NCBI GenBank assembly: GCA_020524525.2
Contig: CP129018.1
Span: forward strand, 620,001 to 684,000
Source of the DNA: Bacillus tianshenii
GTDB lineage: Bacteria > Bacillota > Bacilli > Bacillales > Bacillaceae_N
Length of the DNA stretch: 64,000 bases
Reading direction: 5' to 3'
The notes under the pieces were generated by a model. The model was not told where the DNA came from, searched no databases, and saw only the letters and a list, made by a program, of their open reading frames with translations. Of this stretch, positions 32,860 to 41,551 are shown one piece after another (the first letter of the stretch is position 1; each line of letters opens with the position of its first letter). Both the position numbers and the translations under genes were made by a program.

Positions 32860-32879
32860 GTCGAACAGGAGAGAAAGCG

Positions 32880-33980
32880 ATGCTTGAAAAAGGGAAAATT
32901 TCCGCAGTGCAAATGGCGATGATCATGCACCCGACAATTATTGCAACGGCTGTACTACTCATTCCTTCAATTGCTGGTCAGCATGCAGGCCGGGATTTAT
33001 GGATTTCACCTTATTGGGCGTCGATTAGTGGATTTTTCACTTTTTTTATTGCATACAGGCTTCATAAGAGGTTTCCGAAAGAAACGCCAATTCAATATAG
33101 TCAGCACATTATTGGGAAGGTACCTGGGAAAATTTTCGGCGTCTCGTTAATGCTGTTTTATATTCATTCAAGCGGGATGATCATTAGCGAGTATGCTGAG
33201 TTTATTAACGGGGTTTTCTTACTGCGTACACCGAAAGTCGTGATCATTGGAAGCATGGTGCTCGTTTGTAGTTTTGCGATAAGAGGAGGAATTGAGGTGC
33301 TCTGCCGGGTTACCGAGTTCTTCTTCCCAATTGTCGTCGGCTTACTTGTCATTATGTTTATTTTATTAATTCCTGATTTTAACTTTATGAATGTGTTTCC
33401 GATTTTTGAAAATGGGCTTATGCCTTCGATTAGAGGGGCCATTCCACCGATTACGTGGTTTAGTGAATTCTTCTTAGTCGCATTCCTGCTCCCGTATGTG
33501 AAAGATGACGAAAAAAAAGTGCGATGGGGTATTCTTTCGATTGTTTCGGTATTAGCCGCGATGTCCTTAAGTAATTTGATTGGTCTTCTAATTCTTGGAA
33601 TTTTGACGAATGATATCGCTTATCCTGTTATGGTTGCGGGGAAATACATTTCGATTGCAGATTTTATTGAGCATATTGAAGCGGTTGTAATGGCGATTTG
33701 GGTAATTGGCGCATTTTTGAAGATCTCGATGTTTTATTACGCTGTTGTGCTTGGAACAGCTCAACTATGTGAGCTTTCTGATTATCGCTCAATTGTCTTG
33801 CCGATTGGTGTCATCTTAGTTGTGTTTACATTTTGGTCTGTTCCGGATCTGATGTATTTTACAAAATTCCTTAATGTTGCTGCCCCGTTTTTCTTATCAT
33901 TCTTTCAAACGGTACTTCCGACGCTTCTGTTAATTATTGCTTCCTTGCGAAAGAAGGAGGCAAAAGGATATGAAGGCTAA
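32880..33980 (+). CDS. Spore germination receptor B subunit (GerB family)
   Basis: 366 residues with about ten transmembrane helices, of the amino-acid-permease-like GerB family. The start MLEKGKISAVQMAMIMHPTI is typical, and STPYWGS-like SPYWASIS and FFLP segments follow. B subunits are thought to form the ligand-binding pocket of the receptor. ATG 32880 has AGGAGAG upstream and the A-subunit stop lies 20 bp before it. The C gene starts inside its 3' end. Confidence 0.93.
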   Translation: MLEKGKISAVQMAMIMHPTIIATAVLLIPSIAGQHAGRDLWISPYWASISGFFTFFIAYRLHKRFPKETPIQYSQHIIGKVPGKIFGVSLMLFYIHSSGMIISEYAEFINGVFLLRTPKVVIIGSMVLVCSFAIRGGIEVLCRVTEFFFPIVVGLLVIMFILLIPDFNFMNVFPIFENGLMPSIRGAIPPITWFSEFFLVAFLLPYVKDDEKKVRWGILSIVSVLAAMSLSNLIGLLILGILTNDIAYPVMVAGKYISIADFIEHIEAVVMAIWVIGAFLKISMFYYAVVLGTAQLCELSDYRSIVLPIGVILVVFTFWSVPDLMYFTKFLNVAAPFFLSFFQTVLPTLLLIIASLRKKEAKGYEG

Positions 33981-35136
33981 GTTTCTGAGTATATTTCTAT
34001 GTCTATTGCTGTTGACGGGGTGCTGGGACCGAATTGAAGTAAATGATTTGGCTGTTGTCGTTGGGGTTGGGATTGATCGGGTAGATAACGAACATCTTAA
34101 GCTGACACTATTACTTATAAACCCTGGTACGTCCCAAAGCAAACAGGTACAGAGCGGTGCGGATGGAGGGAGCTTCTCAACTACTGTCGTGTCAGGAGTC
34201 GGAACATCAATTGGAGATGCGATCCCACAAATTCAAGAGAAGCTTTCACGGGAAATCTTCTGGGGTCATCACCGTATCGCGATAATTGGCAAAAAGGCTG
34301 CTGAATATGGGGTGAGAGAAGAAATTGATTTCTTCGCAAGGCATCCTGTTACACGGTTACGTTCCCAAGTATTTATTAGTGAGGGAACGGCTGAAGAGAT
34401 GTTACGAACGCCTCCTATCTTAGAGCGAAGTGTGGCGGAGGTTTTACGAGAAATCGCAAAGCTCAAATTAGGGATTGATCTAACGGTAAAAGAATTCCTT
34501 GAAATGCTTGAGGATAAGTCTCAAGAAGCAGTCGTGCCGCTCGTCGTACTTGATCAGGAAGAGGAAGAAACGATGGTCATGGCGAAAGGCAGTGCTCTTT
34601 TGAAAAACGGGAAATTAATTGGCATGATTGATGACAAAGTGACCCGAGGCGTTCTTTGGCTTCGAGATGAAATCGATCTTGCGTATGTTACCGTTCAACC
34701 AAAAGGGACAGACGGTTATGTGTCGATGCTGCAGATTTTTAGTCGTACAAAATTCGAGCCTCACATTGAAAATGGGAAGTGGAGTATCACTGTTCGGATC
34801 GAGACGAAGAACGATATTATTCAAAATGGCACGCCTTTAAAGGTTAGTAGTGAAAAGGTGTATAAGCAGCTGGAGAAGGAGGTTGAGCGTGAAATCAAGC
34901 ATTACACGCAACTCGCTCTTGAAGAAGCAAGAAAGCATCATGCAGATATCTTTGATTTTTCGGAACATTTTCATCAAAAGTATCCAGACAGGTGGCACAA
35001 TATTGAGAAGAAGAACGGATGGGAAGAGAAGTTCAATGAGATAGAAGTAAAGGTGCATGTAAACGCAAATATTACAAGAACAGGTCTAACAACGAGCCCT
35101 CCAGCATTCCCTGATGATGAAGAGGTGACAGATTGA
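33970..35136 (+). CDS. Spore germination receptor C subunit, lipoprotein (Ger(x)C family)
   Basis: 388 residues from ATG 33970, 10 bases after AAGGAGG; the longer open frame upstream belongs to the B gene. The signal peptide ends in the lipobox LLTGC followed by WDRIEVNDLAVVVGVGIDR, the hallmark start of GerC proteins. The rest shows the three-domain GerC pattern, including FWGHHRIAIIGKKAAEYGV. The protein is lipidated and lies outside the inner spore membrane. Its stop overlaps the small D-type gene (TTGA). Confidence 0.93.
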   Translation: MKAKFLSIFLCLLLLTGCWDRIEVNDLAVVVGVGIDRVDNEHLKLTLLLINPGTSQSKQVQSGADGGSFSTTVVSGVGTSIGDAIPQIQEKLSREIFWGHHRIAIIGKKAAEYGVREEIDFFARHPVTRLRSQVFISEGTAEEMLRTPPILERSVAEVLREIAKLKLGIDLTVKEFLEMLEDKSQEAVVPLVVLDQEEEETMVMAKGSALLKNGKLIGMIDDKVTRGVLWLRDEIDLAYVTVQPKGTDGYVSMLQIFSRTKFEPHIENGKWSITVRIETKNDIIQNGTPLKVSSEKVYKQLEKEVEREIKHYTQLALEEARKHHADIFDFSEHFHQKYPDRWHNIEKKNGWEEKFNEIEVKVHVNANITRTGLTTSPPAFPDDEEVTD

Positions 35137-35354
35137 TTTTTCTAAGTATATGCGGAATTACTTGTGTTGTTCTGTTAATCGTTTTGTATGAGTGGCACAG
35201 GCTTGAAAATAAGCGGGATAAAGTTTTCTTTGTCTTAATTACTAGTACCGGTTACTTTCTCGCCATTTTGTTACTGCTAAAGCCGAACTTGCCTGGGCCA
35301 ACCCACTTAATATATCCAATCTTCAAGCCGTTAGGAAAATTCCTGCTTCAATAG
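35133..35354 (+). CDS. Small two-helix germination receptor D-type subunit
   Basis: 73 residues from TTG 35133, overlapping the C-subunit stop, with AGAGGTGAC upstream. Two hydrophobic segments (about residues 2-20 and 30-50) and a short basic, proline-containing tail fit the D proteins found with some GerA-type operons, small two-helix proteins that modulate germination. The call rests on size, topology and position rather than sequence identity. A terminator follows. Confidence 0.7.
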   Translation: MIFLSICGITCVVLLIVLYEWHRLENKRDKVFFVLITSTGYFLAILLLLKPNLPGPTHLIYPIFKPLGKFLLQ

Positions 35355-35355
35355 A

Positions 35356-35391
35356 AGAGAGGCTGACATCTTGAAGTCAGCCTCTCTCTTT
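35356..35391 (+). terminator. Terminator of the germination operon
   Basis: AGAGAGGCTGAC (35356-35367) pairs with GTCAGCCTCTCT (35376-35387), a 12-bp stem followed by CTTT. It can also serve the convergent gene. Confidence 0.8.
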
Positions 35392-35393
35392 GT

Positions 35394-35780
35394 CTATACA
35401 AAGCACATAAAGTTTCGAATCTGCGAATAACGGTAACGCACTCTGCGCGCACGACCACTTTGCCACGTGTAGCCTGTTACACTTTCTGCACGGATTTCAG
35501 ACGGGTAGAACCAGAAATCTTTTCCGAAGGGACCTTGAGTCCGTAAGCCAAGCAACCCCCAATTCCCTAAGCAAGCACACAAACGAGAACGGACTTGCCC
35601 TGTTTGAACAGGTCCTGCGAACGCAGCTGTTTGAGCAGGTGGGATTTGCGACGGCGGCGGTGAAGTTGGCGCTCCTTCTTGCTGACGGTCTTCTTCCTGA
35701 TAGCTCTCATTTGGAACATAATAAGCAGGCTGTGGATAATAATAATTCATATATGGCATGTAATAGGGTTGTTCATACAT
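35394..35780 (-). CDS. Hypothetical Tyr/Pro-rich protein, possibly spore-associated
   Basis: 128 residues. The N terminus is rich in Tyr and Pro (YYMPYMNYYYPQPAYYVP), followed by a Gln/Pro linker and a C-terminal domain of about 70 residues with GNWGLLGLRTQGPFGKDFWFYPSEI and an Arg-rich segment. ATG 35780 has GAGGAGG 8 bases upstream. The N-terminal composition and the neighbouring germination operon suggest a coat or spore role, but I know no family. Confidence 0.55.
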   Translation of the reverse strand: MYEQPYYMPYMNYYYPQPAYYVPNESYQEEDRQQEGAPTSPPPSQIPPAQTAAFAGPVQTGQVRSRLCACLGNWGLLGLRTQGPFGKDFWFYPSEIRAESVTGYTWQSGRARRVRYRYSQIRNFMCFV

Positions 35781-35943
35781 CTATATTTCCTCCTCTTTTT
35801 TTTGAATCTCAAGATAGCGTATGTGACAGACGTGGCAAATGAAGCTCTTCCACTGGAAAAAATAAGAGGGGTTGGGGGGATTCGGGTGGGTTTTTATGGT
35901 AAAGTTAAGGGGAAGTTCTGAATCTTAGAAAGTGTGTGTAGAT

Positions 35944-36510
35944 ATGCGTCGATACTGGAAGACAGGCTTTATAATTCTGATAGGGTGGTTTCTGATTCAT
36001 ACAGCGCTGATCGTCATTGATGGGTTAAATGATGAATTGAAACGTGTGGATGCCGCAGTTGTGCTCGGCAATAAAGTAGAAGAAAATGGTGAAGTATCAA
36101 AGCGGCTACAGGCTCGATTGGACAGGGCAGTGACCTTGTATGAGGATGGTTACTTTCAGCATATAATCGTCAGCGGTGGGATGGGTGAGGAAGGGTTCGA
36201 TGAGGCAAAAGTAATGAAAGACTATTTAATGAAGAAAGGTGTCGCAGATAAGCAAATACTTGTCGATTCAGACGGCTACAATACCGCCTTAACAGCTGAG
36301 AATGCAAGAGTAATAGCTGAGCAGTTCGAATTTGAATCGGTGGTCGTGATCAGTCAGTATTTTCATATTTCTAGAACGAAGCTTGCATTTGAAAAGCAAG
36401 GCTTCAACGAAGTATACGGAGCACATGCCCGCTATTTTGAAATGCGCGATTTGTATTCGATCGTGCGCGAGTTCCCTGCGTACTACAAGTATTTGTTTTT
36501 GTCGCAATAG
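35944..36510 (+). CDS. DUF218/YdcF-family membrane-anchored protein
   Basis: 188 residues from ATG 35944 (MRRYWKTGFIILIGWFLI), an N-terminal membrane helix; a start four codons earlier is possible. The DUF218 domain shows DAAVVLGNKVEENG, SKRLQARLDRAVTLYEDG, IIVSGGMGEEGFDEAKVM, SDGYNTALTAENAR and VVISQYFHISRTKLAF. Family members (SanA, YdcF) affect envelope integrity and may bind nucleotide cofactors. It converges with metC. Confidence 0.88.
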   Translation: MRRYWKTGFIILIGWFLIHTALIVIDGLNDELKRVDAAVVLGNKVEENGEVSKRLQARLDRAVTLYEDGYFQHIIVSGGMGEEGFDEAKVMKDYLMKKGVADKQILVDSDGYNTALTAENARVIAEQFEFESVVVISQYFHISRTKLAFEKQGFNEVYGAHARYFEMRDLYSIVREFPAYYKYLFLSQ

Positions 36511-36539
36511 AAAAGAGGCTGACATGGAATCAGCCTCTT
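36509..36539 (-). terminator. Terminator of metI-metC (minus strand)
   Basis: AAGAGGCTGA (36513-36522) pairs with TCAGCCTCTT (36530-36539). On the minus strand it is followed by TTCT, just after the metC stop. Confidence 0.7.
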
Positions 36540-36544
36540 AGGGA

Positions 36545-37714
36545 TTAGACAGCGGCGCCATCTTGGACATGCGAGAGTGCTTGAGAGAAGTCTGCGATTA
36601 AGTCATCCGCATCTTCTAGCCCGACCGATAGGCGTAATAAGCCTTCAGTGATGCCGCAGCGGTCGCATTCATCATTTGGCACTGAGCCGTGTGACATTGT
36701 CCGTGGATACGATAAAATAGATTCAACAGCACCGAGGCTGACCGCAAAGACAGGGAGCTGACAATGTTCCACAAATGTTTTCACAGCATGCTGGTTTTCA
36801 AGCTCAAACGAAAGAACAGCGCCGCCATTGCTTGCCTGACGGTATTGAATATCGTTTCCAGGATGTGATGAAAGCCCAGGGTAAAAGATGTTTTTGACCG
36901 CTGGATGACTGGCGAGAAAGCTTGTGATTTTCTCAGCAGATTGGACGGATTGCTGCATACGGACGTGTAATGTTTTGATGCCGCGCAGCAAGAGCCAGCA
37001 GTCATTTGGCCCTAGGATCGAACCGAATGCATTTTGCAAAAAGCCGATCTGTTCAGCAAGTGCATCATCGTTTGTAACGGCAAGCCCTGCCACAATGTCA
37101 CTATGTCCGCCAAGAAATTTCGTTGCACTGTGAACGACGACATCTGCACCGAGCTCGAGTGGGCGCTGAATGTCTGGCGTTAAGAACGTATTATCGACAA
37201 ATGCATAACAGTTATGTGCTTTGGCGATTTCACATACGGCCTTAAGGTCGGTCACTTTCAACAGTGGATTTGAAGGGGTTTCTAAGTAAACGACCTTTGT
37301 ATTTGGCTGAATGGCTTTTTCGACGTCTTCAAGCTTTGTCATATCGACGAACGTATACTCAATTCCAAAGCGTGGCAGCACTTGGGTAACAACGCGATAT
37401 GTGCCGCCGTACACATCCTCTGTGACTAAGATGTGGTCACCTTGTGATAGAAGGGTGAACACCGTGGAAATGGCGGCCATGCCAGATGGAAAGGCAAAGC
37501 CTGCTGTGCCGCCTTCAAGCTGTGCGATTGTTTCTTCTAATGCCTTCCGAGTTGGATTGCCGCCTCTTGCATATTCATATTCACCGAACTGTTCAATGTC
37601 AGTTTGATGGAAAGTAGAAGAGTGGATTAACGGAACACTTACCGCTCCAGTCGTTGGGTCTACCTTATGGTTGTTGTGTAGAAGTGATGTTTGAAATGTG
37701 TAATGTTTACTCAT
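36545..37714 (-). CDS. metC: Cystathionine beta-lyase
   Basis: 389 residues, PLP enzyme of the Cys/Met metabolism family. It has YARGGNPTRKALEETIAQLEGG, GFAFPSGMAAIS, LETPSNPLLKVTDL, DNTFLTPDIQRPLELGADVVVHSATKFLGG (PLP lysine in SATK) and LRLSVGLEDADDLI. It should cleave cystathionine to homocysteine. ATG 37714 overlaps the end of metI (ATGAGTAA region), and this metI-metC order behind an S-box is the B. subtilis arrangement (metI = yjcI, metC = yjcJ). Specificity within the family rests on that context. Confidence 0.88.
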   Translation of the reverse strand: MSKHYTFQTSLLHNNHKVDPTTGAVSVPLIHSSTFHQTDIEQFGEYEYARGGNPTRKALEETIAQLEGGTAGFAFPSGMAAISTVFTLLSQGDHILVTEDVYGGTYRVVTQVLPRFGIEYTFVDMTKLEDVEKAIQPNTKVVYLETPSNPLLKVTDLKAVCEIAKAHNCYAFVDNTFLTPDIQRPLELGADVVVHSATKFLGGHSDIVAGLAVTNDDALAEQIGFLQNAFGSILGPNDCWLLLRGIKTLHVRMQQSVQSAEKITSFLASHPAVKNIFYPGLSSHPGNDIQYRQASNGGAVLSFELENQHAVKTFVEHCQLPVFAVSLGAVESILSYPRTMSHGSVPNDECDRCGITEGLLRLSVGLEDADDLIADFSQALSHVQDGAAV

Positions 37715-38831
37715 TGATTTGCACCGCCTTTTTTGCATTTTCGAAAGCTTGTTTGAAGTCAGTTATCAGGTCATCAGCGTGTTCAAGTCCGACAGACAGC
37801 CTTAACAGTCGGTTGCACACCCCATAAGCACTTCGTATTTCTTCAGGAATATCCATATGCGTTTGCGTAGCAGGATACGTGATAAATGTTTCAGCACCGC
37901 CTAAGCTTTCCGCAAAGCTGATAAGTGAAAAGCTTTCTAACAGAGCGCCGACAACTGCTTCGTCATGAACACGAAATGAAAGCATGCCGCCGCGCTTTGG
38001 ACGAAGCACATCTGTGACATCAGGGTGTGAAGCGAGAAACGCTGCGAGCGCATCGGCATTTTCTTCATGCTGTCTCATCCGCAGTGCCAAGGTTTTCAGT
38101 CCGCGTAAGACAAGGTAAGAGTCGAACGGCGACAGCACTGCACCAGATGCATTATGGTAAAGAGCAATTTGCTCACACAGTGTCTCGCCTTTGGCAACAA
38201 TTAAGCCTGCTAGTACATCGTTATGACCGCCCAAATATTTCGTTGCACTATGAATGACGAGGTCGGCGCCATCGGTAATCGGCCGTTGAATGCATGGCGT
38301 GTAAAACGTATTGTCGACAATTAATAACAGGTCATGCTTATGCGCCACTTCTGCTAATGCTGGAATGCTTACTTCATGCATTAACGGATTAGTCGGCGTT
38401 TCGATAAAAATCGCTTTCGTCTTCTCGTTAATGTGTGCTTCAAACGCAGCAGGATCATCACCTTGTATGTAATGAAAGTGAAAGCCCCACTTGCGAAAGC
38501 CCTCTTCAAATAACCGGTATGTGCCGCCGTACAAATCTTGCGAAACAACAAATTCATCCCCGTGTTCAAAGATGGAGAATAACGTTTGAATAGCGGCCAT
38601 ACCGCTGCTACAGGCAAAGCCTGCATCTCCTTGTTCGAGCTCTGCAATTGTTTCTTCAAGAGCCTGCCGCGTCGGGTTCCCAGAACGGATATAATCATAG
38701 CCGGTTGATTTTCCAATTCCTTCGTGCCGGTAAGCAGTTGATAAGTAGACAGGCGGTCCGACCGTTCCTGTTCTCGTTTCTGAACGGTTTCCTGCCTGCG
38801 CAAGAATGCTTTCGATTTTCCAGTTCGTCAT
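37707..38831 (-). CDS. metI: Cystathionine gamma-synthase / O-acetylhomoserine thiolyase
   Basis: 374 residues, PLP enzyme of the same family as MetC, about 40 percent similar by eye. Motifs: YDYIRSGNPTRQALEETIAELEQG, FACSSGMAAIQTLF, IETPTNPLMHEVSI, DNTFYTPCIQRP, VIHSATKYLGGHNDV. It makes cystathionine from O-acetylhomoserine and cysteine. ATG 38831 is 6 bases from AGGAGG, an ATG directly before it is 3 bases away. A SAM riboswitch with terminator lies in the leader, so expression should rise when SAM is low. Confidence 0.88.
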   Translation of the reverse strand: MTNWKIESILAQAGNRSETRTGTVGPPVYLSTAYRHEGIGKSTGYDYIRSGNPTRQALEETIAELEQGDAGFACSSGMAAIQTLFSIFEHGDEFVVSQDLYGGTYRLFEEGFRKWGFHFHYIQGDDPAAFEAHINEKTKAIFIETPTNPLMHEVSIPALAEVAHKHDLLLIVDNTFYTPCIQRPITDGADLVIHSATKYLGGHNDVLAGLIVAKGETLCEQIALYHNASGAVLSPFDSYLVLRGLKTLALRMRQHEENADALAAFLASHPDVTDVLRPKRGGMLSFRVHDEAVVGALLESFSLISFAESLGGAETFITYPATQTHMDIPEEIRSAYGVCNRLLRLSVGLEHADDLITDFKQAFENAKKAVQINE

Positions 38832-38859
38832 CATAATCCTCCTCAAAAAGCTCGGGTAA

Positions 38860-39022
38860 ATAGAAAAAAGCCTTCAAGAAGAAGGCTTTTGAATGCATAT
38901 AAGCAATCGCTTCTTCTTATCTTTCAAGCGTGTTGTTCGCTTGCTGGAATTAGCACCTTGCCTAAAACGGCTGGTTGCTGAGGCGTCAACGGGCCAGATC
39001 CCTCTGCCTCTCTGGATAAGAA
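38860..39022 (-). promoter_or_regulatory. S-box (SAM-I) riboswitch with terminator upstream of metI
   Basis: On the minus strand the leader has the S-box core: CTTATCCAGAGAGG, then AGGGATCTGGCCCGTTGACG, CTCAGCAACC, AAGGTGCTAATTCC and the closing GATAAGAAG (aptamer 38911-39022). The expression platform is a terminator with stem AAAAGCCTTC / GAAGGCTTTT (38866-38875 and 38881-38890) followed by TTCTATTT. SAM binding should favour termination. Confidence 0.93.
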
Positions 39023-39221
39023 TTCGAAAAATTCAGTTGTTATTTTAGTTACTCCAATTTACAACATGTTAAAACGAAATGCAATACCTTTTTTTTCGCA
39101 TGAAAAAAGTCGCCTATGCCACTAAAAAAGTAAAATTTCATGGATGAACGTGTCTTTCCCTCATATAGATAGGAATAAGGGTGAACATTTACCCTTATTT
39201 TAATAAGAAAGGCGGGGGAAG
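39023..39221. other. AT-rich divergent intergenic region
   Basis: It lies between the S-box leader (-) and the cytochrome-oxidase-like gene (+). I could not fix a promoter for either side. The sequence before 39222 has a good ribosome site (GAAAGGCGGGGGAAG). Confidence 0.4.
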
Positions 39222-39602
39222 ATGGGGATTAAATTTTTGAAGATCGGCACGGTTTATTTCGTACTTGGTATTTTTTTAGGGATTATAATGGGTGCGACGC
39301 ATAACTTTGAATTTAGTTCTGTGCATGCACATTTGAGTTTGTTAGGCTGGGTTTCAATGGGGCTGTTTGGTCTTATCTATCATTTCTATCCCATTGCAGG
39401 GGAGACGAAGCTAGCAAAGGTTCATTTCTGGCTTCACAATATTGGCACGCCATTGCTGACAGGTGGTATTTTCATCGTGTTGAGCAGTGGCGAGAGCTTA
39501 ACTTTCCTGCCAATTATCGGCTCGAACATTCTTGGGGCAGGCGTCATTTTGTTTGCGATAAACTTATTTAAGCATGTGAAGGCGGAAAATCTTAAAGCAT
39601 AA
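39222..39602 (+). CDS. Small cytochrome-oxidase-subunit-I-like membrane protein
   Basis: 126 residues, four transmembrane helices. VHAHLSLLGWVSMGLFGLIYHFYP has the paired His seen in the first helices of heme-copper oxidase subunit I and NorB-like proteins, and a further His (VHFWLHNIGTP) follows. It is far too short for an oxidase and lacks the copper ligands. Such short proteins are often annotated as cytochrome-c oxidase in Bacillus; heme binding is likely, function unknown. A terminator follows at 39606-39639. Confidence 0.72.
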   Translation: MGIKFLKIGTVYFVLGIFLGIIMGATHNFEFSSVHAHLSLLGWVSMGLFGLIYHFYPIAGETKLAKVHFWLHNIGTPLLTGGIFIVLSSGESLTFLPIIGSNILGAGVILFAINLFKHVKAENLKA

Positions 39603-39605
39603 GCA

Positions 39606-39640
39606 AAGGCAGGGAGCATATCAGAGCTCCCTGCCTTTTG
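39606..39640 (+). terminator. Terminator between convergent genes
   Basis: AAGGCAGGGAGC (39606-39617) pairs with GCTCCCTGCCTT (39626-39637), a perfect 12-bp stem followed by TT. Confidence 0.8.
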
Positions 39641-39648
39641 CGTTGATT

Positions 39649-41328
39649 TTATTTCTGGATTAGAACTGTGCGCGTAGATGTCTCCCATTGCACATCTGCG
39701 TTTAACAGCTTTCCTGCTTCACGGAGCGGAACGTAGGTGACTCCTTCATGGATAAAGGGCATTTCACTTAGTTGAACTTGCTTGCCGTCGACAGTTGCGA
39801 TGCTCTTATTCGGTGTTAGATGAATCACGCTATGTGCTGATTTGACGGTAATTTGTTTCGTTTCTGTATGATAATCGACGTTCGCATCAAACAGCTCAAA
39901 TAAGTTGCGGAACGGGAGGTATATTTTATTTTGGACAAAGGTTGGCTTGTTGTTTAACTGCTGGAGCTGGCCGTTTATTTTAATGCGGGCATCTGCTTGT
40001 TTGAAGCCAGGCAGTGAGACATTTGCATCAGGCTTTTCGTTAGCACCTTGTGGAACAGGCAGGGCATAGAGTTGTCCCGCTGTTTCGACAACCGCTGTGC
40101 TGCCAGCAATTGTTGTTCCTTTGAAAGATGTCTCCGCCATTTTGGTTTTATAATACGGTTTGCCTGTTTGCAAATTGTATACAGTGAACTGTCCATCTGT
40201 TGTGCCGACGTAAACCGCTGAATCATACGCATCCATCGCACTGACAGGATTCAAAGTCGCAAATGACGTTTCCTTAAACTCCGCACCTAAGTCTTTTGCG
40301 TACACACGGTCATTTCCGATAGAGAAAACCTTGCCATTGTATGGACCGAATGCAAACGAGACATCACGAAAGCCTGGCAGTGTATAAGTATATGGCTTCG
40401 ATTCGCTTGGATTAATGGATAAATCATATTGATAGAGTGTTTCATCCTTGCCAAGATAAATCTTTCCGTTATAGATACCCGTTTGATCAGCCATATCTTT
40501 CCCTGACATCGCGCCATCAGGCTGTTGTTCTGGGTCTTTATAGGTGTAAGTATCAACGATTTTGCCTGTTTTTAGCTCAATTAGCTCAAGAATGTATAGT
40601 TCATCGCCTTTCGCTGTCATAAACGGGTGTTTTGGAAAGTAGCCGATTCCATCTTGAATAGTAATCGGTGGGCTTAACCAGTCTTCTCCCCAATATTCCT
40701 CCCCATTAGCAGGGTTCAATGCATAGGTTACTCCGCGCGTAATTGCTCCTGATTCCACTGTATAGACAAATAACACGTCATTCTTCAATGTTGCGTGCTG
40801 GTAGCGAGATTCTGCTTTGCCATACTCCCATACCTGCTTTCTGGTTGAGAGGTCGAAGGCAGCTACTTTTCGGTTCGAGTCTTTCTTGTAAATGACATAG
40901 ACACGCTTATCGTCTGCTTCTGTAACGCTTAATTGTTGTTTGCCTGTTTTGATTGTGGAGCTTGCTTGTCCAGTTGAAGGATCAAGTACATGGATGGTGC
41001 CATCCGCGGTTGTCAGATACAGGCGGTTGTTGAACAGCTTCATGCCTGTTGTTGCTTTTCTCACCGTCCATGCAGTCTTGCCTGTTGCGGCATGCTTGGC
41101 AATCACTTTACCTGTTTGGCGGTAAAAAACAAGGTTGCCGCTCACTTCAATATTATCAAGCTTGGCATCGTGCCAGAGCACACTTTTGTCGGGAATCTCA
41201 ATACCTTCATCATACTGAAATTGCTGCTCGTAATGATTGTTCGCTGAGCTTGCGTCTGTGACTCCAGGACTTGCAATAAGCATGCACGAAAGACAGAGTG
41301 CTGCGATCGTCAATTGTCGTTTCTTCAT
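39649..41328 (-). CDS. Secreted PQQ-like beta-propeller protein with copper-amine-oxidase-N domain
   Basis: 559 residues with a signal peptide (to about VTDA, residue 26). Repeats such as HAATGKTAWTVRKATTG, VLDPSTGQASSTIKTG and YNLQTGKPYYKT form a PQQ-type beta-propeller (about 50-420). The C-terminal part (about 440-559) carries two stalk motifs of the copper amine oxidase N domain, NKIYLPFRNLFELFDANV and EGVTYVPLREAGKLLNADV. No catalytic centre is evident, so a wall-associated binding or scaffold role is likely. ATG 41328 follows GGAGGG. Confidence 0.85.
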   Translation of the reverse strand: MKKRQLTIAALCLSCMLIASPGVTDASSANNHYEQQFQYDEGIEIPDKSVLWHDAKLDNIEVSGNLVFYRQTGKVIAKHAATGKTAWTVRKATTGMKLFNNRLYLTTADGTIHVLDPSTGQASSTIKTGKQQLSVTEADDKRVYVIYKKDSNRKVAAFDLSTRKQVWEYGKAESRYQHATLKNDVLFVYTVESGAITRGVTYALNPANGEEYWGEDWLSPPITIQDGIGYFPKHPFMTAKGDELYILELIELKTGKIVDTYTYKDPEQQPDGAMSGKDMADQTGIYNGKIYLGKDETLYQYDLSINPSESKPYTYTLPGFRDVSFAFGPYNGKVFSIGNDRVYAKDLGAEFKETSFATLNPVSAMDAYDSAVYVGTTDGQFTVYNLQTGKPYYKTKMAETSFKGTTIAGSTAVVETAGQLYALPVPQGANEKPDANVSLPGFKQADARIKINGQLQQLNNKPTFVQNKIYLPFRNLFELFDANVDYHTETKQITVKSAHSVIHLTPNKSIATVDGKQVQLSEMPFIHEGVTYVPLREAGKLLNADVQWETSTRTVLIQK

Positions 41329-41551
41329 CGTTTTCCCTCCAATTTTTTCATTTACCTAAGTATAAAATAGATGATTTTGAATGTAAGGGATTTGGTTTAA
41401 ATGTAAATTAAATGTAATTAAAGCACAGAATATTGCAATCTTCTAAATAATATAAATTGAAATTTTTGTTACTAATTGTATATTAATGGCTTATAAGTGG
41501 TGTTTTTGTAGTAAGATAGTAGAAACTAATTATTTTAAGGGGTAGGGGTAT

